A DNA stretch of 64,000 nucleotides from CAVXNB01 sp963763085 (GCA_963763085.1 CAVXNB010000008.1:434001-498000); one strand, 5' to 3'. Counted from the first letter of the stretch, positions 1 through 7,707 are shown. Notes: a model not told the origin generated them from the sequence alone. Translations and numbers: made by a program.

Positions 1-696
1 CTCTATACGGTTGCCGGACAGAACGAAGTCCAGGTGCCCTGCGGCATAGATCGTCTCGCCACTCGCGTCAACGGTGCTGGCGGTGCCGCCCTGGCTGAAC
101 ATCCAATTAAGTGTGACGGCCGAGTTGTAGTTCGAGTTCACGAACTCCACCACTGTGGTCGGCTCACTGCATTTGAAGAACAGCTCGAGCGAAGAATCCG
201 CAAAATCAACAGGTGTGCTGACGGTATCGCTATCTGCCGCTGGGCTCGCGACGATGGGAAGAACCATCGTGGAGGTGCACGTAGATGTGCCCTGCTTTGT
301 GAATCCACTGATGGCCTCTCCTCCGTAGCACGTAGGAGAGTTGAGCGGCCGTTGAAAAGCCGAGGCATGCTGTCCGTCTACGTAGTCGGCGTTCAGGTTG
401 CTGACCTTGGTCGTCGAGTTCACCGTCAGCGGAGACTTGCCCTTCGCGACATTGATCCCGATGCCGTTGGCGCCCTTGCCGGCGCTCGAGTTGATCACCT
501 GCAGCTGAGATCCTGCATGCGATCCGCTCAGCGTGGTCTTCGCGTTCACCGTGTTGGTCCGACCGAGGTTGAAGACGCTCCCGATTCCAGTCCCTGCCAT
601 AGCCGCGGTGCCGAAGAGGATAACGATCGAGACGATCGAGCCGAGAACCACCCCCATGAAGAACGTCGACCTTCTGTTGTTGCCTGGCTTGGGCAC
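1..696 (-). CDS. Secreted or membrane-anchored protein, C-terminus cut off by the window
   Basis: The reading frame is open from a GTG at 696 to the window edge (232 codons). The start is preceded by a strong GGAGGA ribosome site at about 703-708. After a short basic N-terminus (MPKPGNNRRS) comes one hydrophobic segment (about residues 12-35, ending ATAMAG-like), so the protein is exported or anchored by an uncleaved helix. The following region is rich in Gly, Ser, Thr and Asn and holds a NADYVDGQHASAF segment. That segment recurs, as I recall, in actinobacterial cell-surface proteins of unknown role. Four cysteines in the distal half could form disulfides. I cannot assign a function. The C-terminus lies outside the window. 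Confidence 0.72.
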   Translation of the reverse strand, partial: MPKPGNNRRSTFFMGVVLGSIVSIVILFGTAAMAGTGIGSVFNLGRTNTVNAKTTLSGSHAGSQLQVINSSAGKGANGIGINVAKGKSPLTVNSTTKVSNLNADYVDGQHASAFQRPLNSPTCYGGEAISGFTKQGTSTCTSTMVLPIVASPAADSDTVSTPVDFADSSLELFFKCSEPTTVVEFVNSNYNSAVTLNWMFSQGGTASTVDASGETIYAAGHLDFVLSGNRIE

Positions 697-708
697 CTGG
701 GTTCCTCC

Positions 709-1137
709 GTATCGGCCGGTGGGGGTTGAGAGTCATCCTGGCAGGATCCTGGTCGGCGAGCCGGGAGGCGCATCGCTGCGGGAACACGGCGATGCAGTGC
801 CGCCGCCAACCGCTGCCGGTACCACGACAGTCCAGGTCGCCTGACGCTTGGCCAGCGACGGACACAGAGCATGCAAAAGGCTGCGTCGTACCGGGTCAGC
901 GCGCTGGGAGGTACTCGAAAAACCCCAACCTTCTGATCCGCGGTCGAGTCCGAGACGTCCAAGCCACTGTGACCGCGTCCGGCAGGGCAGCTCGGGTCGG
1001 GCGACCAATCAACCTCCTCGTCCCTCTTGTCGGTAGTCCCCAGTTGAGTTGCTGAGCAAGAGATCAGAGACCTTGCCCGTAGCTGCCCAGCGCTCCTGCT
1101 CACCATTGGCAGGGTGACCCCGCTCTGCAAGAATCTG
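709..1137. other. Intergenic stretch, no convincing gene
   Basis: Reading frames on both strands here have no recognisable domain and unbalanced Arg/Pro-rich composition typical of chance frames in high-GC DNA. The only structured element is the partial tRNA-Arg copy at 897-940, listed separately. Confidence 0.5.
897..940 (-). repeat. Partial copy of the tRNA-Arg 3' half (att-like)
   Basis: These 44 bases match the 3' half of the intact tRNA-Arg gene plus four downstream bases (1887-1928), with one substitution and a two-base AA insertion in the T-loop. The copy begins at the anticodon and has the same orientation as the tRNA. It cannot fold as a full tRNA: the 5' half is absent and the T-loop is enlarged. 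Integrases that use tRNA genes leave this pattern, with the intact gene at one end of the insert and a 3' fragment at the other. The 0.95 kb between them carries only a toxin-antitoxin pair and a short tandem repeat. Confidence 0.6.
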
Positions 1138-1167
1138 TTGCTCCAACCATCGCACTAAGGGTAGTAT
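1138..1167 (+). promoter_or_regulatory. Candidate leaderless promoter of the toxin-antitoxin pair
   Basis: TTGCTC (1138-1143) and TAGTAT (1162-1167) are separated by 18 bp. The ATG of the antitoxin begins only 7 bases after the end of the -10 box, where transcription would be expected to start, and no Shine-Dalgarno sequence fits in between. This is the arrangement of actinobacterial leaderless genes. Confidence 0.5.
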
Positions 1168-1173
1168 CAAAGT

Positions 1174-1389
1174 ATGAAGGTGAGCGTTAGTCTTCCCGAC
1201 GAGGACGTCGATTTCTTGGATGCCTATGCCGATTCCCAGGGCTTCGCCTCGCGCTCGGCTGTAGTGCACAAGGCTGTTCGGTTGCTTCGAGCATCCGAAC
1301 TCGGCCCGGCGTACGAGGACGCCTTTGGGGAGTGGTCGCGAGACGAAGCAGACGCTTGGGAGTCCACCGTCGGTGACGGACTGAGTTGA
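1174..1389 (+). CDS. Ribbon-helix-helix antitoxin, MazE-like
   Basis: This 71-residue protein starts MKVSVSLPDEDVDFLDAYA, which is a beta strand followed by a helix as in ribbon-helix-helix DNA-binding antitoxins. FASRSAVVHKAVRLLR forms the second helix region. The acidic tail (about residues 46-71, with EDAFGEWSRDEADAWEST) is the expected toxin-binding arm. By analogy with this family it should bind and neutralise the MazF-like toxin encoded next and repress their joint promoter as a complex. Its stop codon overlaps the toxin ATG (TGATG), so translation is coupled. The pair sits between a tRNA-Arg gene and a tRNA fragment, suggesting acquisition with a small mobile unit. Confidence 0.8.
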   Translation: MKVSVSLPDEDVDFLDAYADSQGFASRSAVVHKAVRLLRASELGPAYEDAFGEWSRDEADAWESTVGDGLS

Positions 1390-1736
1390 TGCGACGGGGC
1401 GAGATTCGACTCGTTGACCTCGACCCAGCGCGAGGCTCAGAAGCCAACAAGCGGCGGCCGGCAGTGATCGTGAGCAACGACGGCGCGAACAGCTCCGCAG
1501 AACGGCTTGGCCGTGGAGTGGTCACCATAGTCCCAGCGACGTCGAACACCGAACGTGTCTTCCCCTTCCAGGTGCTACTGCCGGCGCCAAAGACAGGACT
1601 TGACCGGGATTCGAAGGCGCAGGCGGAGCAAGTGAGATCGGTGGCCGTCGAGCGCATCGGGGCCCGAGTAGGTGTGGTTCCACCCGACCTTCTCGCGCTG
1701 CTCGACGAAGCGCTGCGGCTGCATCTCGCCCTGTAG
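1389..1736 (+). CDS. MazF/PemK-family endoribonuclease toxin
   Basis: The 115-residue protein has the family N-terminus RRGEIRLVDLDPARGSEANK followed by RRPAVIVSND. These are the conserved Gly-Glu strand, the loop with the catalytic arginine, and the RP(A)VIVSN strand of MazF fold toxins. Later segments VTIVPATSN and QAEQVRSVAVERIG match the T-nucleophile region and the QxRSV strand. The length is normal for the family. Family members cut mRNA or other RNAs at short sequence motifs; the target cannot be read from sequence. I chose ATG 1389 over the TTG at 1386 because ATG overlaps the antitoxin stop in a typical coupled arrangement. Confidence 0.86.
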   Translation: MRRGEIRLVDLDPARGSEANKRRPAVIVSNDGANSSAERLGRGVVTIVPATSNTERVFPFQVLLPAPKTGLDRDSKAQAEQVRSVAVERIGARVGVVPPDLLALLDEALRLHLAL

Positions 1737-1802
1737 GCGGTCAGGCCCGCTTAGCCGCGGCGTCCTGATACGGATGCAACGGGCATCGCCAGGCCCCGAC
1801 GC

Positions 1803-1870
1803 CTACGGAGCAGCAAACTACGGAGCAAAGAAAACCTACGGAGCAAGGCAAACCTACGGAGCAAGGCAAT
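1803..1870. repeat. Short tandem repeat, four copies of an 18-bp-type unit
   Basis: CTACGGAGCA occurs at 1803, 1818, 1836 and 1854, so the period is 15, 18 and 18 bp. The last two units are nearly identical (CTACGGAGCAAGGCAA). It lies between the toxin gene stop and the 3' end of tRNA-Arg. Read through in frame it would encode YGA-type repeats, but no gene start or homology supports a protein. Confidence 0.7.
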
Positions 1871-1889
1871 CAGATCGTTCTGCGGCCAG

Positions 1890-1963
1890 CGCGCTCGGAG
1901 GTACTCGAAACCCCAACCTTCTGATCCGTAGTCAGATGCTCTGTCCAATTGAGCTACGAGCGC
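1890..1963 (-). tRNA. tRNA-Arg (anticodon ACG)
   Basis: The minus strand folds as a standard cloverleaf. The acceptor stem is GCGCTCG/CGAGCGC, the D-stem GCTC/GAGC, and the anticodon stem TCTGA/TCAGA encloses the loop CTACGGA, so the anticodon is ACG. The T-arm is GGGGT-TTCGAGT-ACCTC with one G-T pair. The discriminator base is G, and the gene does not encode CCA. A copy of its 3' half lies 0.95 kb away at 897-940. Confidence 0.93.
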
Positions 1964-2089
1964 AATATTCAGCGGCACTTTAGTTGACCTGCGAAGATCG
2001 CCTGCCACCCGGCGGTGGCCCAAGCGGCACCCGCTGCAAACCGTGCAAACTCACAACCAAGGTACAAACCTAGGCGTTCCCAGCGAGAA

Positions 2090-3398
2090 TCAGGTTAGCG
2101 GGGGGATCGGCCGAGGGGTTCTACCGACGGGCGACCTCGCGGAGTGCAGCCAGCTGTTGGCGCCGAGGACCAGTGCCATGGCGATCGCGGTAAGCACATA
2201 GGGGTTGCTGAGCACGAAGAACCAGAGCGAACCGAGCGTCCGGTGACGTTGCTGGCTGATCGAGACCGTGTACAAGTTGGTGAACACGGCGATCACGGCG
2301 ATCACCGCCGCGGCGCGGCGCAGCGCGCTTCCACCTCGCCCCCCGGCCCGGCTCGCAAGTCTGCAACCAGGAGAACAGTGCAACCATGATCGGTGCTATC
2401 CACACCCAGTCCGGCACCCAGGAGATCGGGGCCAGCAGCAGCCCGAAGCACGCGGTCACGCACAAGGCGGACAGGCTCTTTCCGCGCCGGTGGTAGCGGA
2501 GCATCAGCATGAGCGCGGGAACTGCGAGCACGGCGCCGATGGCCCATGCGGCGTGCGAGGACCACAAGGACATGTCGGTCGCCCGAACGATAAGCCCCTC
2601 GAGAGACTGATTGGCCGGCAACTGTGCCGGACCGATCCTGTTGGTCTGGAACAAGTAGGAGTCCCAGTAGGCGCGGTCCTGCGGGCGTATGACCAGCGCC
2701 AGGCCTTGCAATCCTGCGAAGACTGCCAATCCCCGCGCGGCGGCGGCTCGCTTCCCGGTCAGCAACAGGTGCACGATGAAGATAAGCGGGACCAGCTTCA
2801 CGGCCGCGGCAATGCCCGTCAGGAATCCGCCCCATCGCGACCCGCGGGCCGTGACCACCAGGACGTCCGAGACGACCATGGCCATCAGGAGAAGGTTGAC
2901 CTGACCAAGCCCGATTGTGCGCCAGACGGGCACGAGGCACAGCATCGTCACAGCTAGCGGCACCGTGCTCCAAGCGACCGGAAACCGCCAGTAAGGCACC
3001 GCGGCGACCGCGATGCGGATCACCAGCACAAGCGCGAGAAAATTTGCCGAGGCCATGACCGCCCACGCCAGCTGCGTCGGCAGGGTCACAAGCGGCGTGA
3101 ACAGCAGTGCCGCGGCTGGCGGATACGTAAAGGAGAGATGGAGATAGCCCAGGTCGTTGACGTCATACAGCGAATGCCCGTGCACGAACAGCACCGCCCC
3201 GGCGCGGTAGACGCTGCTATCCACGCCGAGCGGCCACCCGCGCAACCAGCCAACGAGACCGTAAGCGAGGAACATCAACGGCACAGCAACGAGCAGTGTG
3301 CGCATCATGCGCGGGGTGGAGGTGCCCGTCACCTCGCTTCGCCCCTCAGAGTCAACTCCGATTGCTTCGCGCGATGAGTTGAGCAGGTCCAGGTGCAT
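2090..3398 (-). CDS. GT87/DUF2029 membrane mannosyltransferase-like protein, with an apparent frameshift
   Basis: This is a polytopic membrane protein of about 430 residues. It has a hydrophobic first helix (LLVAVPLMFLAYGLVGWL), then GVDSSVYRAGAV, YPPAAALL, GQVNLLLM and AAVKLVPLIF. These are the conserved motifs of the DUF2029/GT87 family, whose members (for example PimE) use polyprenyl-phosphate-mannose outside the membrane. The frame that holds residues 1-345 runs into Arg-rich nonsense after CEPGRG. The natural C-terminal helices (AAAVIAVIAVFTNLY, YVLTAIAMALVLGAN) are read in another frame ending at 2090. One extra base in the C6/G6 run at 2339-2344 would explain it. A leaderless promoter precedes the ATG. 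Confidence 0.78.
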
Positions 3399-3405
3399 AC
3401 TAGGT

Positions 3406-3434
3406 ATCCTATTTAGTTAGGTACCGCGCATCAA
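3406..3434 (-). promoter_or_regulatory. Candidate leaderless promoter of the GT87-like gene
   Basis: On the minus strand TTGATG (3429-3434) and TAGGAT (3406-3411) are 17 bp apart, and the ATG at 3398 follows after 7 bases. No Shine-Dalgarno sequence is present. The remaining 200 bases up to the next gene show nothing else recognisable. Confidence 0.5.
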
Positions 3435-3658
3435 GGGTCGGTTTCGCCGAGGTAAGGCTACTCGTCGGGGGTTCAGGCAGGTGTGAGCGTTCCGATAGGT
3501 ATCGGTCACTTACAAGGGCCAGAGTTGGCGCCAAGTCGTCCGGGTGTCCTGCTCCAGCTGAACGCCGCCCCGTGAAAGCAGCTACATCGCAGTGCAGTAC
3601 ATTTGACCTGGGCAGAAGCCCGGGCTGCGGTGGTGCTCCTACCGAGAGGACGCTGACG

Positions 3659-4492
3659 ATGACCTGCTGGCAGTGCGGAGCACCACTTCCGCCGGACGCT
3701 GGCTTTTGCCGTACGTGCGGAGCGTTCCTACGCGGAAGGAGCGCTCCCGCAACCCGCGTCGGCGTCGCCACGCCCGGGGCGCCTCAAGCTCCGCCCCCCG
3801 TAGGCGGAGGTCTCCAGGGTCCCTGGACGGTGGGAGCCCCAGGAGCGACTGCCCCGCCGTCGCCGCCCGGCGCCAGAGTCCAAGGACCTCCTCCGCAAGG
3901 GCTGTGGCCAGGCCCGTTGGGCACCGGGCCTGGGCTCCCGTCCCGAACGCCGGCGACTCCGAGCTCGACGCTCGGCGACGTCGTGGTAGTGGCCGCCACC
4001 GGCGGCGTGCTGCTTTCGTTGCTGCTTACGTGGTACAGCGTGACGATCACGGCGGTCGGGATGCAGTTCTACCAATCGTTGGAACGAGCTCTCCTCTACC
4101 GTCTGTTCCCTGCGGCGGCTTCGGGGGTGGGAGGACTGTCCGGACCGCTGACCTTCTCGGTCTCGGCGCTGAGCAAGGAAGCGGGCGGCTGGCGTTGGGC
4201 GATCCTCGTCGTGTCGATCGTCCTGATCTTGGAGGTTCTGCTGGCGATCGGTTCGGGAGTCGCGAGGCAGGCCGCGCCGAGCTGGCCGCACGCAGCGATC
4301 CTCCTCGCCCTTTGTGTCGTGAATCTCGTCCTCGTCGGTGCGGCGTTCTTCAACTTGCCCTATAGCGATGTGCCCTCGAGCTACATCTCGGTATCACATG
4401 GCTTCGGGTCGTATCTGGGCCTCGCTGCGGCACTTGTCGCGCTCGGCGGCGCAGTGGCCAGGATCTTAAGGGGCCCCGCTAGCCAAGGCTGA
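3659..4492 (+). CDS. Zinc-ribbon membrane protein with four predicted helices
   Basis: The protein begins MTCWQCGAPLPPDAGFCRTCG, a CxxC-x(n)-CxxC zinc ribbon of the type often placed at the N-terminus of actinobacterial membrane proteins. A Pro/Gly-rich linker (about residues 30-100) follows. Four hydrophobic helices come next: VVVVAATGGVLLSLLLTW, WAILVVSIVLILEVLLAIG, AAILLALCVVNLVLVGAAFF, and one near the C-terminus. No enzymatic motif is visible. I chose ATG 3659, which has GAGAGGA about 8 bases upstream and starts exactly at the zinc ribbon; an in-frame start at 3572 would add 29 unremarkable residues. Function unknown. Confidence 0.75.
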   Translation: MTCWQCGAPLPPDAGFCRTCGAFLRGRSAPATRVGVATPGAPQAPPPVGGGLQGPWTVGAPGATAPPSPPGARVQGPPPQGLWPGPLGTGPGLPSRTPATPSSTLGDVVVVAATGGVLLSLLLTWYSVTITAVGMQFYQSLERALLYRLFPAAASGVGGLSGPLTFSVSALSKEAGGWRWAILVVSIVLILEVLLAIGSGVARQAAPSWPHAAILLALCVVNLVLVGAAFFNLPYSDVPSSYISVSHGFGSYLGLAAALVALGGAVARILRGPASQG

Positions 4493-4517
4493 GAAACGAA
4501 GCCGTTCAGCCCCAAGC

Positions 4518-4943
4518 CTATTGCCCCGAGCGGAGCCGTCGGAGAAGAAGAAGGAACCGGTCTGCGTCGTCTCGCTCGAGTCCAAGCGCGTTGGCAAGCT
4601 CTTGAGCCAAATCCCCGTTCACCTCGTCCCGAACTCTCCTCCCCTTGGCGGTCAAGGTGAGCCACCGAACGCGGCGGTCCTCGGTGGCCGGTATTCGCTC
4701 GACGAGTTCCAGTCGCTCCGCGCGGTCGACAAGACCGGTCACATTGGACGGGTCGCATGCCATGTCCTCGGCAAAGGTGCGCATCGACACCGGCTTGTCG
4801 AGCATTCGCAGCAGCGCCACCTGCTGAGGGGTCAGGTCATGACGGGCGGCGACGACTGAAACGGCATGTTGAACCTTATGTGTGACCTCGAGCAGACCGT
4901 CCATGACCTCCTCGAGGTCTTCGCTCGCTCGCTTCTCAGACAC
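4518..4943 (-). CDS. MarR-family transcriptional regulator
   Basis: The 141-residue protein has the MarR winged-helix layout. A dimerisation helix comes first, then HDLTPQQVALLRML and SMRTFAEDMACDPSNVTGLVDRAERLELVER (helix-turn-helix), then IPATEDRRVRWLTLTAKGRR (the wing with the conserved DxRR) and a long C-terminal helix. It is transcribed away from an FMN-reductase gene, and a 13-bp palindrome overlaps that gene's promoter. The likely role is repression of the reductase and perhaps of itself, relieved by a small ligand or oxidant. The ligand is unknown. Confidence 0.9.
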   Translation of the reverse strand: MSEKRASEDLEEVMDGLLEVTHKVQHAVSVVAARHDLTPQQVALLRMLDKPVSMRTFAEDMACDPSNVTGLVDRAERLELVERIPATEDRRVRWLTLTAKGRRVRDEVNGDLAQELANALGLERDDADRFLLLLRRLRSGQ

Positions 4944-4966
4944 GAGACAACTCTCCCAGTAACTCC

Positions 4967-5007
4967 TTGACAGACCAAAGCATCTCGCGAATACTTGATG
5001 ATATCAA
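4967..5007 (+). promoter_or_regulatory. Promoter with operator-like palindrome for the FMN reductase gene
   Basis: TTGACA (4967-4972) and AATACT (4990-4995) are spaced by 17 bp. The perfect inverted repeat TTGATGATATCAA (4995-5007) starts at the last base of the -10 box and covers the expected transcription start. It lies just upstream of the divergent MarR gene, so it is the best candidate for the MarR operator. Confidence 0.6.
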
Positions 5008-5039
5008 TAGTTGATGGGACAACGACGCTTGGAGACCAG

Positions 5040-5762
5040 GTGCTGAATCTCAAGATCATCGTCGCGAGCACGAGACCTACCCGGGTTGCGGATCTGGTCG
5101 CTCCATGGGTCGTGGAATCCGCGAATGCTCACGGGGCATTCGAGGTTGAAGTGCTCGACCTTCGTGACTGGCCACTGCCGATGTTCCAGGAGCATCTGGG
5201 CACGATCGGAGACTTCGCCGACCCGACGTATTCCGAACCCATCGTGCGGGAATGGAACCGCAAGCTCAAGGGGGCGGACGCCTTGATGGTCGTCACCGCC
5301 GAGTACGGGCACTCCATTCCCGGGGTGCTGAAGAACGCCTTCGACAGTGTGTTCGTGAGCTTCGCCTTGCGTAACAAGCCCATCGCAGCAGTTGGTTACA
5401 GCATCGGAGTCGCCGCTGGCGTGCGCGCTGTCGAACATCTCTTCGACGTCGCCATCGAGTCCGAGATGGTGCCGCTTCGAGACACCGTGCTCTTGTCCAA
5501 GGTCGGGTCGGCGTTCGACGACCAGGGTGTGCCGATCGACTTCGGGACGAGAATCGCGATGACGATCATGTTGGACGATCTCGCCTGGTGGGGCGAGCTT
5601 CTGGCCTACGGGCGAGCCAATGGCGAGCTGCCACCGGCGGCCTTCAGGGTGAGGGCTGCGATGGCAGAGGCGGAGTCGGCGGAGTCCTCGACTTCCGGGC
5701 AGGACGAGACTTCGGATGTCGATGACCGGGTTGCCGCGACCGTTACCCGGAGCCACGGCTGA
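5040..5762 (+). CDS. NAD(P)H-dependent FMN reductase family protein
   Basis: The protein has the flavodoxin-like fold of NADPH-dependent FMN reductases. KIIVASTRPTR near the N-terminus matches the phosphate-binding LxGSxR loop. EVLDLRDWPLPMF, WNRKLKGADALMVVTAEYGHSIPGVLKNAFD (the conserved PEYN/S-like segment before an Asn) and NKPIAAVGYS complete the core. Family members reduce FMN or quinones at the expense of NAD(P)H. The C-terminal 60 residues are longer than usual and acidic. I chose GTG 5040 because GGAG lies five bases upstream and the protein then begins at the first beta strand. The upstream ATG at 4998 lies inside the promoter palindrome. Confidence 0.85.
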   Translation: MLNLKIIVASTRPTRVADLVAPWVVESANAHGAFEVEVLDLRDWPLPMFQEHLGTIGDFADPTYSEPIVREWNRKLKGADALMVVTAEYGHSIPGVLKNAFDSVFVSFALRNKPIAAVGYSIGVAAGVRAVEHLFDVAIESEMVPLRDTVLLSKVGSAFDDQGVPIDFGTRIAMTIMLDDLAWWGELLAYGRANGELPPAAFRVRAAMAEAESAESSTSGQDETSDVDDRVAATVTRSHG

Positions 5763-5778
5763 CGATCGACCAGCGCCG

Positions 5779-7707
5779 TCATCGGATCCGGAGTCCTGTC
5801 TCGGCGCACGAGTAGCCGCCCAGCTTCTCCACGCTCGTCCGGAAGTCGGAGCGCTCGAGAAGTGCCCACAAAGGTGCCAGCAGTTCGTCGTCCACCAGGC
5901 TGGCTCGCAGCACCAGGTCGTATGGCTCGAGGCTGACCGGAATGAAGTCGAGCCCGAAGGCGCGGGCGGCGGCCAGGATGCCCATGCCGGCATCGGCACG
6001 GCCGGCGGCGACCGCGGCGGCTACGGCGAGATGCGTGTGCTCCTCTCGTGAGTAGCCAGATATCTGGGCCGGGTCGAGGCCGCGCCGGGCGAGTTCGTGG
6101 TCGAGAAGGACCCGGGTGCCGGCGCCGCGTTGCCGGTTCACGTAACGCAAGCCGGGTCGGATGAGGTCGTCGACCCCCGTGAGCTCCGCCGGGTTGCCGG
6201 GGGCTACGAGGAGGCCCTGGTCGCGGTGGACCAGGCGGATCACTGCGATTTCAGGGCCTTCGCCGAGCAGCCGGTCCACGTACGGCAAGGTGTAGTCGCC
6301 GGTGGCGGGGTCGAGCAGGTGTGATCCGGCGATGTGGCACAGCCCGTCGCGCACTGCGACCAGCCCTCCGAGCGATCCGACGTTGGATGAGGCCAAGGTG
6401 ATGAGTGGGTCGACTGCTCGCAGCGCGGAGGCTGCGACGTCGAGTACGAGATCGTGCGAGCCAATGGCGACGATCGTGCGGCCGATCTCGCCGAGCCCGC
6501 GGAGCAGTTCGACCTGCACGTACTCGCCGGCGTGGTGACCTTCTACTCCTGCCGGCACGACAAGCAGCCCGTCGGCGCGCACAAGCGACGTGAGTACTCC
6601 GGCACCGCGCGGTAGAGGCGTGGCGACGATGTCGCCCTCGACGCGGCCCAGGCGAACCCGCACCCAGTCGTCGGTGCCGAGAGCCGACGCGAGCTTGCGG
6701 GCCAGTCTTGCGCTCGTCGACGGCCGTTCCCGCGGTGCGGTGCCCTCGAGAGCGGCCAGCAACGGCGCGGCGAAGATGTCGAAGGTGAGGGAGGCGGAAA
6801 CTGGATAGCCGGGCACGCCGAGGACCGGCGTGCTGACCGCGCCCGCCACCGTTCCGAGCACGACCGGATGGCCAGGTCGCACCGCGACCCCGTGTACGGC
6901 GAGGGTCCCACATGCGGCGACGACCTGGGCTGTGTAGTCGTCGCGTCCGGCGCTCGAGCCCGCTACCAGGATCACCAGGTCGGCCTCGGTGGCGGCCTCG
7001 CGGAGGGTCCTCGCGATCAGCTCGGGGTCGTCGCGGATGATCTCCGTAACCCGTGCATCGCACCCGATCTCGCGGGCTTGTGAGGCAAGCATCAACGAAT
7101 TGGTGTCGAGGATCTCTCCGGGCGTCGGCTCCGCGCCGATCGGTCGCATCTCGTCGCCCGTCGGGACGACTACCACCAGCGGCCGGCGGCGGACCATCAG
7201 CTCGGTGGCTCCTGCCGCGGCGCAGGCTGCGACGTCGACCGGCCGCAGCCGGTGCCCTTCCGGGAGCAGGAGTTCGGTCGCGCTGATGTCCTCGCCGATC
7301 GAGCGGACGTGTTGGTAGGGCGGCACGGCGGCTCGCAGCTCGGCGTGCCCCTCAGCCGCCCAGTGCACGTGCTCGCGCATCACGACGGCGTCGTATCCGA
7401 TGGGAAGCGGGTCGCCTGTGTCGACCACCGCGAACTCCCCGGGGGCCAGCAGCACCGGTGTGGTCTCGCCGGCTCCGACCGTGGCGGCCGCTACGACGGC
7501 GATCCCGTCCATAGCGGCGGAGTCGAAGGCTGGAGAGGAGCGCCGGGCCCAAACCGCCTCGGCCGTCACGCGGCCCACGGCTTCGCCGACGGGGACCCGG
7601 ACGGCAGGTACCCGCTCAGGACATCCCGCCTCGACGCATGCGGCCGCCCAAGCCTGTGACGCCCGGGCGGCCGGGACGTCGGAGATGAACGGGCTACCGG
7701 TTGCCAT
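5779..7707 (-). CDS. MoeA fused to a periplasmic-binding-protein-like (PBP) domain
   Basis: This 642-residue protein has two parts. Residues 1 to about 405 are a MoeA molybdopterin molybdotransferase. Motifs include SPAFDSAAMDGIAV, VDTGDPLPIGYDAVVMREHV, PTGDEM, AGSSAGRDDY and GVPGYPVSA. The C-terminal part (about 415-642) resembles the LysR/PBP substrate-binding fold seen in MoeA-PBP fusions, with IGSHDLVLDVAASAL, GSLGGLVAVRDG, YVNRQRGAGTRVLLD and ADAGMGILAAA. MoeA inserts molybdate or tungstate into adenylated molybdopterin; the PBP domain may bind an anion or cofactor, which is inference. It is the last gene of the Mo/W operon, 41 bp after the separate moeA. Specialisation of the two MoeAs for Mo and W is possible but unproven. 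Confidence 0.9.
   Translation of the reverse strand: MATGSPFISDVPAARASQAWAAACVEAGCPERVPAVRVPVGEAVGRVTAEAVWARRSSPAFDSAAMDGIAVVAAATVGAGETTPVLLAPGEFAVVDTGDPLPIGYDAVVMREHVHWAAEGHAELRAAVPPYQHVRSIGEDISATELLLPEGHRLRPVDVAACAAAGATELMVRRRPLVVVVPTGDEMRPIGAEPTPGEILDTNSLMLASQAREIGCDARVTEIIRDDPELIARTLREAATEADLVILVAGSSAGRDDYTAQVVAACGTLAVHGVAVRPGHPVVLGTVAGAVSTPVLGVPGYPVSASLTFDIFAAPLLAALEGTAPRERPSTSARLARKLASALGTDDWVRVRLGRVEGDIVATPLPRGAGVLTSLVRADGLLVVPAGVEGHHAGEYVQVELLRGLGEIGRTIVAIGSHDLVLDVAASALRAVDPLITLASSNVGSLGGLVAVRDGLCHIAGSHLLDPATGDYTLPYVDRLLGEGPEIAVIRLVHRDQGLLVAPGNPAELTGVDDLIRPGLRYVNRQRGAGTRVLLDHELARRGLDPAQISGYSREEHTHLAVAAAVAAGRADAGMGILAAARAFGLDFIPVSLEPYDLVLRASLVDDELLAPLWALLERSDFRTSVEKLGGYSCAETGLRIR

Noticed and set aside
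897..975. A second functional tRNA-Arg
   Set aside because: The 5' half does not pair with the 3' half, and the T-loop contains two extra bases, so it is only a fragment.
1386..1389. TTG as start of the MazF-like gene
   Set aside because: The ATG at 1389 overlaps the antitoxin stop in the usual coupled arrangement and needs no rare start codon.
1803..1870. CRISPR array
   Set aside because: Units are 15-18 bp in direct contact with no spacers, so it is a minisatellite.
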